This document shows positions 42,432-52,915 of a stretch of 64,000 nucleotides of DNA, piece after piece (within the stretch, counting starts at the first letter, position 1; each line of letters starts with the position of its first letter). The stretch lies in NCBI GenBank assembly GCA_021397845.1, contig CM038047.1, forward strand, positions 33,215,601-33,279,600, given 5' to 3'. This DNA is from Areca catechu (lineage: Eukaryota; Streptophyta; Magnoliopsida; Arecales; Arecaceae). Under the pieces are notes generated by a model, which saw only the letters and a program-made list of their open reading frames with translations, had not been told where the DNA came from and searched no databases. Both the position numbers and the translations under genes were made by a program.

Positions 42432-44663
42432 ATGGCACGTCGTCGCCATGTTTCTTCTAACCCGGACAAGGCCGGTCCGTCCCGGCCGAGGACTGCATCT
42501 TCTTCCTCATCGAAGGGGGAAGTGATCCCGGAGGAGACCCGCAGGCGACTGCAACCTGGGGGTATCACCATTGGCATCCCCAGGGGTGTTAGGTCTCCTC
42601 CCGTCGTGTCTGCTCTTCCCATTTATTCTCTTCCTCCTCCATCCCTTCCTTCTGTCGGTCCCTCCGGTCATACTTCTACGATGACCGAAGGTGACCTTTC
42701 CTTACTCCGGGAGGTCTATGGCATCCCGGGGTCAATCCATCTGTTTGTTCCGCGGCCCGGGGATCGTGTCACTATGAGTGGCCCCGGCCGCATAGCCTTC
42801 TACGAGGACTTCCTTCTCGGGGGTCTTCGGTTCCCTCTGCATCTCTTCTTTCTTTCCTTCCTTAGCCACTTCCGTCTAGTCCCAGCCCAGTTGGCTCCTA
42901 ATGCCATCCGGGTCATCTTCTCCTTCATTATTTTTTGTCACTTCCACGGGTTTGTCGCCCGTTTCTCCCTCTTCAGGGCTCTGTTTATCCTGAAGAGGTA
43001 CTCCACTGATGACGGCTGGTGGTACATTTCGCCCCGGCCCAGGTGTCACCGGTTCGACCTCCCTTCTTCCATCAAGGGTTGGAAGAACCGATTCTTTTTT
43101 GCTTCGGTCGAGGATGTCGACTGGGCCTAGAGCGAACCGGATCGGTCCCCGAACCGGAACTCCCAAGTCGAGTCGGCGGACCAAGAGGCCTATTCCTAGC
43201 TCCTGAGCGATGAGGTCTCAGCACTCGAGGTTCTGCTCTCGGAGCAGAACTTGTTCGAGGCTGGGATCAGTCCCATCCGCGAGCCGGGTGAGACTCAGCC
43301 CCCTTCTTACCCCTACATTCTTCTTCTTTTAGCCGAGCTGACTGACTCTTTTTGTGTTTGCAGGCATGAAGTTTCGTTGGAGAACCTCCTGGAGGGCGCG
43401 GCCCAGAGGGACGTCATCGAGGTGGACGAGCCCACGGCGAAAAGGGCTCGCACCGAAGTGAGTCAGGAGGTTGCGCCGGTGCCCGTGCCCAGCCCGGTGG
43501 ACGCAGCCCCGCCCAGGCCGCCTTGGGCCGGGGCCACGGATGCTCCAACCGTCAGACCTAGCGGTGCTTCCGACGAGGGAGGTCCACCGTCAGCAGTTTC
43601 GACCCGTGCCGGCCCCATCATTGCCGCAGAGCCGACGGCACCGCCCGCGACCTCAGCCGCTCCATCGACGGCGGTTCCTCCTGGGGGGTCAGTCACCGTC
43701 GCAGCCGACCTGATGGCCCCGCCGCCGGTGATCACCAACCGGTGCTCCGTGATCCGTGACGAGGAGCTCGCGAAGAAAGTAATGGAGTACGCCTCCACCT
43801 CCCGGGACCGCCGATCTCGGAGCAGCCGGGACTACGCCAACGCCCTGCTCGGGATCCTCCCGCAGCTTTTCATGGTGAGTCCGAACTCAGAACTTCCCTT
43901 TCTTTATTACTTTGGCTAGCCTTTCCACTAACCTGTTCTTCTTGCTGTGCAGATTGGGAATGACGTGCTCCTGCTGAGGAACTTCCTCGCAGGGTATGCG
44001 AAGAAGGATGCCGAGAAGGAAGAGAAGCTCGGCAAGCTCACGGCCGATGTCAAAGACCTCATGGAGAAGGGGGTCGAGCTGCGAGCGAACAACCAGGCCC
44101 TCCAGGCGGACCTGGTGCGCGCCGAGGACCGCGCCAAGAACCTGGAGTCCTCTCTGTCCGAGGAGAGGATCTCCCACCAGCGTCGCGCGAAGGAGGACGC
44201 GGCTGAGAGGGCTCGCCTCCAGGCCCATTCCCAGTGGCTGGAGTGCCAGCTGGAGGAGGCCAAGCGGGAGGCGAGTGCGGCGAAGGAGCGGAGCGCCTAC
44301 GTCAACGGGCTCCTGGAAGCCGCGAAGCGGGAGGCGCAGGAAGCCGTCTCGAGGTTCCGGGCCTCCGACGAGTATGTCTCGGAGGTCCAGGAGGCTGCTG
44401 TGGACTCCTTCCTGAAGGGGTTCCAAGTGTGCCAAGAGAAGGTGGGGTCCTTCTACCCCGAGCTCGATCTCAGTGGGATAGTGCTCGGGGGCAGAAGACA
44501 AGGACCCGCCAGCGGAACCTCCGGTGCGGCAGGCGACGCAGCAGCGGCTCCAGCGGGCGGGGCGGCCGTAGCTCCGGAGTGGCCCTCCGAGCCAGCAGCC
44601 GCCGATGGCGAGGACGTGGGGCGCGCAACCCAGGCTGAGGACCCCTTCACCGTGCCAAACTGA
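42432..44663 (+). pseudogene. Opposite-strand Tat gene: 'putative gypsy type transposon' (Transposase_28-like) domain plus coiled coil
   Basis: Begins MARRRHVSSNPDKAGPSR with a proline/serine-rich start. The middle part, LREVYGIPGSIHLFVPRPGD ... FYEDFLLGGLRFPLHLFFL, fits the plant 'putative gypsy type transposon' domain (PF04195 as I know it). After a variable Ala/Pro-rich stretch, a long charged coiled coil spans about 43975-44400. Two in-frame TAGs (43128-43130, 43197-43199) break the first part. An intron at 43875-43952 (ATG|GTGAGT ... TGTGCAG|ATT, 78 nt, phase 0) removes a stop and joins the last two open pieces exactly. A second possible intron (43288-43363) would shift the frame. It lies antisense to gag-pol, between integrase and LTR. 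The function of such genes is not known to me. Confidence 0.8.
43875..43952 (+). other. Intron of the opposite-strand gene
   Basis: GTGAGT donor, pyrimidine-rich tract (TGTTCTTCTTGCTGTGCAG) and AG acceptor. The length of 78 nt is divisible by three, but the intron contains an in-frame stop at 43917-43919, so splicing is needed for a continuous product. Confidence 0.8.
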
Positions 44664-44944
44664 ACCGTGTATCTTTTTTTTCTTTTTGTTTTTGGGGACT
44701 CTCGGCCTGTCGGGACTCCCTGTTTGTACTTCTCTTCTTGGATTAATGAAGATCTAACCTTGCTAAGTCTCGACCTTGCTTTCCTCTTTCACCTTTTCTT
44801 CTTCTTTTTTTTTTCTTTTTTTTTTTGAGATGATGGCGTGGAGTGCCCAGACGAGGGTGGACCGCTCCGGGCTGAGTTCGCGGGTGGACCTAGTCCCTTC
44901 CAGCGTTTAGATCAAAGTTCGGAGCATTCCGGACCGGGCGACTG
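44664..44944 (+). other. Probable 3' region of the opposite-strand gene
   Basis: T-rich DNA following the stop, with GGATTAATGAAGATC (a weak polyadenylation-like signal) at about 44740 and long T/C runs at 44670-44830. No coding motif. Confidence 0.4.
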
Positions 44945-45560
44945 TAGAGTAGGCCTTGCATGGGCCCTGCTTTGGGCTTGCCCTTGCGATCGCGTGGGCA
45001 AACTATGTTCTGCCCCGCCTTCCAGACCGAAGTCCGGGACTTCCGACTGAACCCCGGGGCCGCAGGCTTTGTTCAAGCCTTACGCGGCTTGCCGAGCTGT
45101 TCTCCGTGCTTGCGTGGGCGAACTGGGTTCTGCCCCGCCTTCCAGACCGAGGTCCGGGACTTCCGGACTGAACCCCGGGGCCGTGGGCTTTTTTCAAGCC
45201 TTGCACGGCTTGCCGAGCTGTTCTCCGTGCTTGCGTGGGTGAACTGGGTTATGCCCCGCCTTCCAGACCGAGGTCCGGGACTTCCGGACTGAACCCCGGG
45301 GCCGCAGGCTTTGTTCACGCCTTGCACGGCTTGCCGAGCTGTTCTCCGTGCTTGCATGGGCGAACTGGGTTCTGCCCCGCCTTCTAGACCGAGGTCCGGG
45401 ACTTCCGGACTGAACCCTGGGGCCGCAGGCTTTGTTCAAGCCTTGCACGGCTTGCCGAGCTATTCTCCGCGCTTGCATGGACAAACTGGGTTCTGCCCCG
45501 CCTTTCAGACCGAAGTCCGAAACTTCTCGCTTTCTCTGGTCTTCGGCCACAATCGTGTTC
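44945..45560. repeat. 121-bp tandem repeat (about 5 copies) between convergent genes
   Basis: TCTGCCCCGCCTTCCAGACC recurs near 45010, 45130, 45251, 45372 and 45493, period 120-121 bp. The spacer carries GGTCCGGGACTTCCGGACTG, CCCCGGGGCCGCAGGCTTTG and GCACGGCTTGCCGAGCTGTT. It occupies the interval where the opposite-strand gene and the polyprotein gene converge. Confidence 0.93.
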
Positions 45561-45656
45561 GCCGAACTCAAGACTATGCTCCCGTTTCCCTACGAGGTGA
45601 GAGAGAATGTTTGAAGCAAAGAAACTTTATTGCAGGAGTTGGGGAACCTTATATTA

Positions 45657-46628
45657 CTAATAGTACATCCTTAGATTCGAGGCGTTCCACGTCCGGGGGA
45701 ACCTGGCCCCTCCCAATTCCTCCAAGTAGTAGGCGCTGTGAGGGAGGGCTTCTGCTACCCTGTACGGGCCTTCCCAGTTCGGTGAGAGCTTCCCGCACTC
45801 TCGTGGCTGAGAAGCTTCAGCACGCCGGAGGACTAGATCTCCGGGACGAAAGGACTTCGGTCGCACTTGGGAGTTGTAATACCTGGCCACTCGCTGCCTA
45901 TACGCCGCCATCCGAACTCGGGCCTTGTCCCTCGTCTCTTCAAGAAGGTCAAGGTTGAGCATCATTCTGGCGGGGTTCTCCGTCTCGTCATATTGCTCCA
46001 CACGTAGTGTGGGTAGGCTGAGCTCAATCGGGATGACCGCTTCGGCTCCGAAGACAAGGTTGAACGGGGTTTCGTCGGTCGCCGTCCTCGGGGTGGTATG
46101 GTATGCCCAAAGGACACTGGGGAGCTCCTCCGCGCACCTGCCTTTGGCCTGGTCCAGCCGCGTGCGGAGGCCCTGCAAAATAGTCATGTTCGTGACCTCG
46201 GCTTCTCCATTGGTCTGAGGGTGCACCACCGAGGTGAAGCGATACTGGATGCCAAGGTCGCTGCAGAACTCTTCAAACTCCCGGCAGTCGAACTGGTACC
46301 CGTTATCAGTGATCACAGTGTGGGGGAGGCCGAAGCGGCAAATGATTGACTTCCAGAAGAACTTGGCGATGTTGGCTTCGGTGATCCGTGCCAAGGGTTC
46401 GGCCTCAACCCACTTCGTGAAGTAGTCGATGGCCACGATCAGGAATTTTCGTTGTCCGGACGCTGATGGGAATGGGCCTAGAAGGTCCATTCCCCATTGG
46501 GCGAATGGCCACGGAGCTGAGAGCTGGGAGATCGGATTGGAGGGCTGCCGTTGCACCATGGCGTGCCGCTGGCACCGGTCACACCTCTTCACGAAGTCGG
46601 CGGCGTCCTCCTTCATCGTTTCCCAAAA
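45657..46628 (-). pseudogene. Gypsy integrase
   Basis: The zinc-binding region ends with KRCDRCQRHA, followed by the integrase core: WGMDLLGPFP (first Asp), VITDNGYQF (second Asp) and HPQTNGEAEVTN (Glu), so the catalytic DDE triad is intact. The C-terminal part reads RPGDLVLRRA and LSPNWEGPYRV, the usual Gypsy integrase tail. Translation ends normally at 45657 (LRMYY). It is out of frame with the upstream polyprotein: in the TATTTTGGGAAACG region at about 46625 the upstream frame runs into a stop, consistent with loss of one T. An otherwise intact integrase behind a single frameshift suggests recent inactivation. Confidence 0.93.
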
Positions 46629-47539
46629 TAGCCCTGACGGAGGGCCTTGTAGGCTAACGCTCTGCCCCCCACGTGGTTCCCGTAGATGCCCTCGTGAATC
46701 TCCTGGAGCACGAGTCCGACGTCCGCGGGTCCCAGGCATTTAAGGAGGGGGTAGGAGTAGGATCTTCGATATAGTTGCCCATCCATCAGGACGAACCGCG
46801 CGGCCTTCTTTCTGATGAGGCGGGTCGCTGCACGGTCCTCTGGCAGGGTACCGCTAGTTATGTATTCAGCATACTTGTCCATCCAGCTGGGCTCGCGGCT
46901 GACCTGATGGACCTCCACTAGGACCTCGTAGCTTGAGGCCTTGAGGCGCTCCATATGAGCGCGGCCCAGCATTGATTCCGGTAGGGTCGCCAGCCGGGAG
47001 AGAGTGTCCGCACGGGCATTTTCCCCACGGGGGATGTGGAAGATGTTGAAGTGCCAGAAACCGGCCGTGCCCGCTTTGACAAGCTCCAAGTACTTCGCCA
47101 TTTGAGGGTCGTGCACGGCATATTCTCCGGAGACCTGTCCCGCCACGAGCTGGGAGTCAGTGAAGGCTTTGAGGTTAGCCACGCCCAGCTCGCGAGAGAC
47201 CCTCAGCCCAGCGAGGAGCGCCTCGTACTCCGCCTGATTGTTTGTCGTGGCGAACTGGAAACGGAGCGCGCATTCGGCGACGACCCCATCGCTGTTGGCG
47301 AGAATGAGTCCGGCTCCGCTCCCGCCAGAGTTCGAGACTCCATCTACGTGGAGGATCCACGCATCCTCTCCGGGCTCCTCGAGGCCAGTTTTCAGCTGCT
47401 GGTGCGAGGGGTCCTCCTCGGGCTCCTTGCCTAAGCCTGCACACTCGACCAAGAAGTCGGCTAGCACCTACGCTTTCATGGCCGACCTCGGCCTGTACGT
47501 GATGTCGAACTCGCTGAGCTTCAGTGCCCACTTCGCCAA
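46613..47539 (-). pseudogene. Gypsy second (archaeal-type) RNase H and integrase zinc-binding start
   Basis: After a TAG at 47468-47470 the frame shows HVDGVSNSGGSGAGLIL (Asp), NNQAEYEALLAGL (Glu), FTDSQLVAGQ (Asp) and ENARADTLSRLA (Asp), an intact DEDD set of a separate RNase H domain. This domain follows the RT-linked RNase H and is the lineage mark of Tat elements. Downstream HEGIYGNHVGGRALAYKAL is the His pair of the integrase zinc finger. The upstream TGA (47540-47542) and this TAG both fit C-to-T changes. It degrades the RNA strand during cDNA synthesis. Confidence 0.92.
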
Positions 47540-47542
47540 TCA

Positions 47543-50500
47543 CCCCGACGTGTCGGGTCGGCTGAGCACCGCTTTCAGCGGCTGATCCGTCAGGACGGCG
47601 ATGGGATGTGCTTGGAAATAGGGCCTGAGATGCTGAGCAGACACTATTAACGCAAAAACGAGCTTCTCGGGCTGAGAATACCTGAGCTCCGCATCACGGA
47701 GAAGTTTGCTAGTATAGTACACCGGCTGCTGGACTCCTTGGTCATCGGTCCGAACCAGGACCGAACTGACGGCCTCCGGGATGACCGTCAGGTAGAGGAT
47801 GAGCTCCTCTCCCTCCTCGGGCCGGGAAAGCAGTGGGGGCGATGCAAGCATCTTCTTCAGCTCTTCAAAGGCCTCCTGGCACTCCCCGGTCCAGGCGAAG
47901 TCGTTCATCTTCCTCAGCACCTTGAAGAAGGGTCGGTAGCGGTCGACCGACCTGGAGTTGAACCGGCTCAGGGCTGCTACCCTGCCGGTGAGCTGCTGCA
48001 CCTGCTTCTTGGAGGCGGGCTGCTCCATGTCCAGGATGGCCTGGACCTTCTCCGGATTTGCTTCAATCCCTCTCTGGGTTACCATGAACCCCAGGAATTT
48101 TCCGGCGGGGACGCCGAAAGCGCACTTTGCCGGGTTCAGCTTCATCTGATGACGTCGGAGGTTGTCGAAGGTCTCCGCCAGGTCGGCCACGTGATCCGAG
48201 TGGGGCTTGCTCATTACCAGCATATCGTCCACGTACACCTGCATGTTGCGGCCGATCTGGTCTTTGAAGACTCGATTGACCAGATGCTGGTACGTGGCCC
48301 CGGCATTCTTGAGGCCAAACGGCATCATCCTGTAACAGAAAGTTCCATAGTCGGTGATGAAGGTGGTGTGCTCCTCGTCCTCCGGGTTCATTTGGATCTG
48401 GTTGTAGCCGGAGAAGGCGTCCATGAAGGACAGGAGGCGATGCCCCGAGGTGGTGTCGACCAGCTGGTCTATCTTTGGAAGGGGGAAGCTGTCCTTCAAG
48501 CAAGCTCGGTTGAGGTCGGGGTAGTCTACACAGATCCTCCACTTACCATTGCTCTTCCTTACCATGATCACATTCGCCAGCCAGCTGGGATACTGGACTT
48601 CCTGCACGAAGCCGGCGGCGAGGAGTTTCTCCACCTCCTCATTGATGGCCCTCTGCCTCTCCACCGCGAAGCTCCTCTTCTTCTGGGGGATCGGGCGGCA
48701 GCTTGGATCCACATTCAGCCTGTGCATAATGACCTCGGGGGGAATGCCCGGCATGTCGGTCACTAACCAGGCGAACACGTCCGCATTCGTGCGGAGGAAC
48801 TCCAGCAGGCGGATCCGTTTTTCTTCTGGGAGTTGCGCCCCGACCTGCATTGTCTTCAGCGGTTCCGAACCAAGGGGATAAGTCAACAGACGCTCTACGG
48901 GTCCTCCCCTGGGTTCCTTTTCTCTTAGGTCGAGGTCGTCAACGTCGGGGCCGAGCTCAGCGCCCCGGGCGCCCGGGACCGTCTGGAGGCAATGCGAGAC
49001 TGGCTGGGTCGTCCCCCTCATCACCCCGGACCCGGAAGCCGTGGGGAATTGTACCAACAACCTCTTCGTGGAAATCATGGCATCCAGTTGGTTGAGCCCG
49101 GGATGCCCAAGAATCGCGTTGTATGGTGAAGGGAGCTTGACGACGGTAAACATCATCAGGACGGTCGTCTGCCGAGGTGGGGATCCAGCGGTGACTGGGA
49201 GAGTGATCTCCCCTTCGAGCCCCACCGAGTCCCCGGTAAAGCCTACCAGGGGGGTGTGCACCGGCCTCAGCTGATCATGGGACAAATTCATTCGAGAGAA
49301 AGCATCGTAAAAAAGCACGTCAGCCGAGCTTCCACTATCTACCATAATTTGGTGTACAGGATGCTTCGCGATGGTCATCTCGACCACCACGGCATCATTG
49401 TTTACATTCTCATTTTCATTCCCCTTCTCAGAAGGGGGTACATTCTCCGGGTTCCTGACCTCCCGGGCTCTCTTCGCCGCCCGCCAGACCCCAAGTGAGA
49501 TCATGCCCACCGGTTTCTCCGTCGGGCGGTTGTCGATTGCAGGAACTGGGGGTAAGGCCGCGAGCGGCTGTCCCTCCACCGGGACCTCATTCCTGACGAA
49601 CTTCCTGAGGTAGCCCCTCTTGATCAGCTCCTCGATTTCCCGCTTCAGGTTGCGACACTCCTCTATGTCGTGGCCGTGCTCGCGGTGGAACTGGCAGTAC
49701 TTTGATTTATCCTGGGTACCTCTTGGGTTCTGAGGAGGGGGTCGGCGGAGGTAGTGTTCGCCCTCAATTTCCATGAGGATTTTTGTTCGGGGGGCGAGGA
49801 GAGGGGTGAACCTCCGCTCCGGAATGGCCTCGCCCTTTGACCTCGGATTCGGGCGAGGGTCGGCAGACGGTCCGGGCCTCCGAGCTCCTGGAGCATCCCT
49901 CGGGGGTGGCTTCTTCAAACTCTTCCCGTCCAGCTCTCGGCGGGTGCGGTCGGCCTCCTCCGCTCGGATGTACTTATGGACGCGGAAGAGGAGCTCGGAG
50001 TACGTCCTAGGGGGCTTTTTGTCCAGGGAATAGGTCAGGCGGGACGTCTTGAGCCCGCGCTTCAAAGCCAGCATAGCAACGGGCTCGTCTAGACTGTAGA
50101 TCTCCAGGACTGCGGTCTTGAACCGGGTGATGTAGTCCCGGAGCAGCTCCTGGTCCTACTGGCGGATGGAGAAGAGGCTATCCACCTCTCTCGGCACCTT
50201 CCGACAAGTATCGAAGTGTGCCACAAACTTCCCTTCCAACTGATGGAAGGAGCAAATAGATCCGGGCTCGAGGCGGGTGAACCAGACTCGAGCAGCCTTC
50301 CGGAGGGTAGCGGGGAAGGCGATGCATAAAGGGGCGTCAGTGGCCCCCTGGACCCTCATGAGAGCCTTGTAGCTCTCCAGATGGTCCAGAGAGTTGGTGG
50401 TCCTGTCGTAGGGATCCACCTGTGGCATGCGGAACCGGCTCGGAATCGGCTCCACCTGGATTTCTTCAGAGAAGGGGGGACGGGAGTCGTAGCCCGCCGG

Positions 50501-51103
50501 ACCCGCGGATGAGTTCTGCAGGTCGGCAAATCGACAGGCGAACTCCGCCAACTTGCGCTCGTGCTCCTCCAAGCGCCTCTCGGCCTGGCGCCTGATGGCC
50601 TCGTCGGTGGAATCTTCCACCGAGGTCGCTGGTGAGGGGGGCGCCGATCGGTCTCGGCGCAGGGTCACGCCTCGGCGTCGCTTGCTGCGATACGCCGTTT
50701 CGGCTTCGTCGGCCGGGAATCGACTCTCGTGATCCGCCGAACCGGAGTAGTTTCTTTTCGCGGGAGTTTGGTGGCTCCCGCGGGGGTTGGAGACTGCCCG
50801 CGGTTAGGATGGCCTGCTTTGAATGGAGCGCAGGCTCCCACGCGGCCCCGCGGCCCGAGCCGCGGGGGTCCCTGGCTGCGGCTGCGTGGCCAGGGAGCGT
50901 TGCTGGTGTTGTAGCTGCCGGACCGCCGAGGTCAAGGTCTGCAGCTGTTGGATGACGGTCGCAAGAGACCCGTCCACCGAGGTCGGTTGTGGTGGAAGAG
51001 GAGGGAGAGCCGGGAGCTCCCTCTCTGGGCTGTGGGCCCCTCGAGGGGAGGGAACCTCCCCCACATGGCTGGTGGACGCCTCGCGCCCACGAGTGACCAC
51101 CAT
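47543..51103 (-). pseudogene. Gypsy gag, protease, reverse transcriptase and RNase H
   Basis: Start MVVTRGREASTS at 51103, about 80 bp after the LTR. The gag domain includes YKALMRVQGATDAPLCIAFP and WFTRLEPGSICSF; a CCHC-like knuckle reads CQFHREHGHDIEEC. Protease: VDSGSSADVLFYDAF. RT: FVQEVQYPSWLANVIMVRK, KWRICVDYPDLNRAC, FMDAFSGYNQI and an intact YVDDMLV. RT-linked RNase H: the PVYYTSKLLRDAE and LVFALIVSAQHLRPYF motifs. Two in-frame stops, TAA at 50804-50806 and TAG at 50156-50158, interrupt gag; the frame is otherwise continuous to the TGA at 47540-47542. Each stop is one C-to-T step from a Gln or Arg codon. Confidence 0.94.
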
Positions 51104-51159
51104 TGTCGGAGAGCGCTTTGTCTGCAGAAAGCTAGCTCTCACTAGGGGTATTGTCCTGC

Positions 51160-51181
51160 CCCCCTTCCTGGCGCGCCAATC
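51160..51181 (-). promoter_or_regulatory. Gypsy primer-binding site
   Basis: The minus strand reads GATTGGCGCGCCAGGAAGGG immediately after the LTR end. It is similar to primer sites I know from Tat/RIRE2-type elements (TTGGCGCGCCAGGTAGGGG). Shares its core with the LARD-like element's site at 32044-32066. Confidence 0.85.
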
Positions 51182-51568
51182 TGTTGCCGATCTCGCCACC
51201 GCGCCTGTGGCCTCGGAACCGCCGATCTGACAAGACCGTCCTGCTCCTGGGGCCTCCTGGCTGGATCGAACCTGCAAGGCAAGGTCAGAAGACCTTGGCC
51301 GGGGATTCTGGCGAGGGAGCTCAGACGATCAAGTTAGTATACGGTGAAAGGGAACAGACTCTCCGGGCCGGGCCCTCGAAGGAGTCCCAGGCTCAGAGAA
51401 TGTACTAGCTAGAAAGATGCCAGAGAGATCGGAAACCCGACTGGATTCCTTTGCCGAGCTCACGCCAAGCGATCCCCTCTCGGGACCTTGGATCTTTCTC
51501 TGGGAGCGGGACTTCCAGCCTCCGTTTCCTACTTGTCTCCCCTTTCCTGGTCGTCTCTTCTCTCCTTC

Positions 51569-51577
51569 CTTTTATCT
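51569..51577 (-). promoter_or_regulatory. Probable TATA element of the Gypsy LTR
   Basis: GATAAAAGG on the minus strand inside GGGAGGAGATAAAAGGAAGG. It lies about 390 bp from the LTR's 3' edge, the same relative place as the TATAAAA of the solo LTR at 10760. The identical sequence occurs in the other LTR near 40850. It would drive gag-pol. Confidence 0.45.
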
Positions 51578-51989
51578 CCTCCCATTGCCTACTCGTTTTC
51601 TGCTCCCGGGAGGCTCCTTTGTCGCTCTCATCGCCCTCCCTCCGTCCTTTTCTCTTTTCCCTTCTGGTTCAGAGGGCCAGACGGCTTTCCGACCTTGTTT
51701 GCCGAGCCTAGCGAGGAAAGAGTAAGGGAGGGGGGGCGCTGGCCAGTCTACCGACCAGACCTCGGGCCGAGTGTGAGCGTTCTCCCCCACAGACGTCGGC
51801 GCTATCCGTTACCGGGTCCTGTTTTGTCGGAGCCTCGTCTCTCGACTGCGGAACCTGTCGGGCCGACGTAAGTGGTGTTTCGCATACCGCCGCCGTTCGT
51901 ACGGGGCGCCTTTCTCGAGGTGCGGCGCGCATGGCCCGAGGGGTGACCTCGGAGCCCGTGCCTCCATTCTTTGGGACCTTCTCTGTACG

Positions 51990-52560
51990 AGCTGCCTGAC
52001 CTCGGCCGAGGTGGACCCCTCCTAGGCAAACACCTGGCGGGGCGGCAGAAGGACGCTCGGCTTCGGCCGAGGTGGTCCCGTCTCCGGGGGCCACCTGGCG
52101 GAGGAGCGAAGGGGCCCGGCTCGACCTCGGCCGAGGTAGGACCGTCTCAGGGTGCCACCTGGCGAGGGAGCGGGGGAACGGCCGACCTTGGCCGAGGTAG
52201 ACCCTTCCTGGGTGGACACCTGACGGGGTGGCAGAAGGACGCTCGGCTTCGGCCGAGGTGGTCCCGTCTCCGGGGGCCACCTGGCGACGGAGCGAAGGGG
52301 CCCGACTCGACCTCGGCCGAGGTGGGACCGTCTCAGGGTGCCACCTGGCGAGGGAGCGGGGGAGCAGCCGACCTTGGCCGAGGTGGACCCCTCCTGGGCA
52401 GACACCTGGCGGGGCGACAGAAGGACGCTCGGCTTCGGCCGAGGTGGTCCCGTCTCCGGGAGCCACATGGCGAAGGATCGAAGGGGCCCGGCTCGACCTC
52501 GGCCGAGGTGGGACCGTCTCAGGGTGCCACCTGGCGAAGCGGCCGGGGTACCGGGCCAAG
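51990..52560. repeat. LTR minisatellite, about 186-bp unit, three copies
   Basis: Same units as 41280-41830 (CGAGGTGGACCCCTCCTAGG, CGAGGTGGTCCCGTCTCC, CGAGGTAGGACCGTCTCAGG and variants). The copy number equals that in the partner LTR, so no change in array size is seen since insertion. Confidence 0.9.
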
Positions 52561-52677
52561 CTCGACCTCGGACGTGTGGGAGCCGCAGCTGACTCGACCG
52601 AAAACCTCCACGTGGCTCGAATCATGCCCGACGGAATCTGAGGCCGACCACGTCATCATTACGGCCATAACACTATC

Positions 52678-52915
52678 TGCAATAAAGCTGGCAGAAAATC
52701 TAGTTTTTTATGCTAGGACAAAGCATGTGGAGGTTCATTATCATTTAATAAGAGAAAAAGTGCTGCAGGGGGAGGTTGAGCTGAAGTATATTCGAACGGA
52801 AGATCAAGCTGCATACCTGTTTACCAAGAGCTTGTGCGGGAACAAAGTCGAAGATCATTGTCGTCAGCTCAATGTGGTAAAGGGATTAGGTGCTAGCGTT
52901 GAGGGGGAGTATTGA
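52678..52915 (+). pseudogene. Copia-B RNase H, second part
   Basis: Continuation of the frame interrupted at 40460: SAIKLAENLVFYARTKHVEV, HYHLIREKVLQGEVELKY and QAAYLFTKSLCGNKVEDH are the last RNase H motifs of Copia (family: ALAKNPVFH.RTKHI...YHFIRE). The open frame ends at TGA within the start of the right LTR. Joining across the Gypsy insertion and its CTATC duplication is collinear. Confidence 0.92.

Larger units (their letters stand above)
40461..52672 (-). mobile_element. Ty3/Gypsy retrotransposon of Tat-like type
   Basis: A complete, nested copy of 12,212 bp: LTRs of exactly 1491 bp each (40461-41951 and 51182-52672), and a flanking duplication CTATC (40456-40460 and 52673-52677). The minus-strand primer site ATTGGCGCGCCAGGAAGGGG is followed by gag at 51103 and one polyprotein frame in the order gag, protease, RT, RNase H, second RNase H, integrase. 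The extra RNase H, the order, and an opposite-strand gene between integrase and the 3' LTR are traits of the Tat lineage of plant Gypsy elements. LTRs differ at about 16 sites in the first 240 bp or so. Nonsense codons and one frameshift make it non-autonomous today. Confidence 0.95.
51182..52672 (-). repeat. Gypsy 5' LTR (element orientation)
   Basis: 1491 bp, partner of 40461-41951. Minisatellite units of about 186 bp lie at 51990-52560 and the conserved core at about 51297-51336. The right edge abuts the CTATC duplication (52673-52677). Confidence 0.93.

Noticed and set aside
43288..43363. A second intron in the opposite-strand Gypsy gene
   Set aside because: GTGAGA...TTTGCAG looks convincing, but its 76-nt length shifts the frame away from the downstream open piece. 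Either the copy has a frameshift or it is not used, so it was not annotated as an intron.
47738..48766. A 342-codon plus-strand open frame
   Set aside because: It is the exact shadow of the Gypsy reverse transcriptase on the minus strand, whose motifs (including YVDD) are unmistakable.
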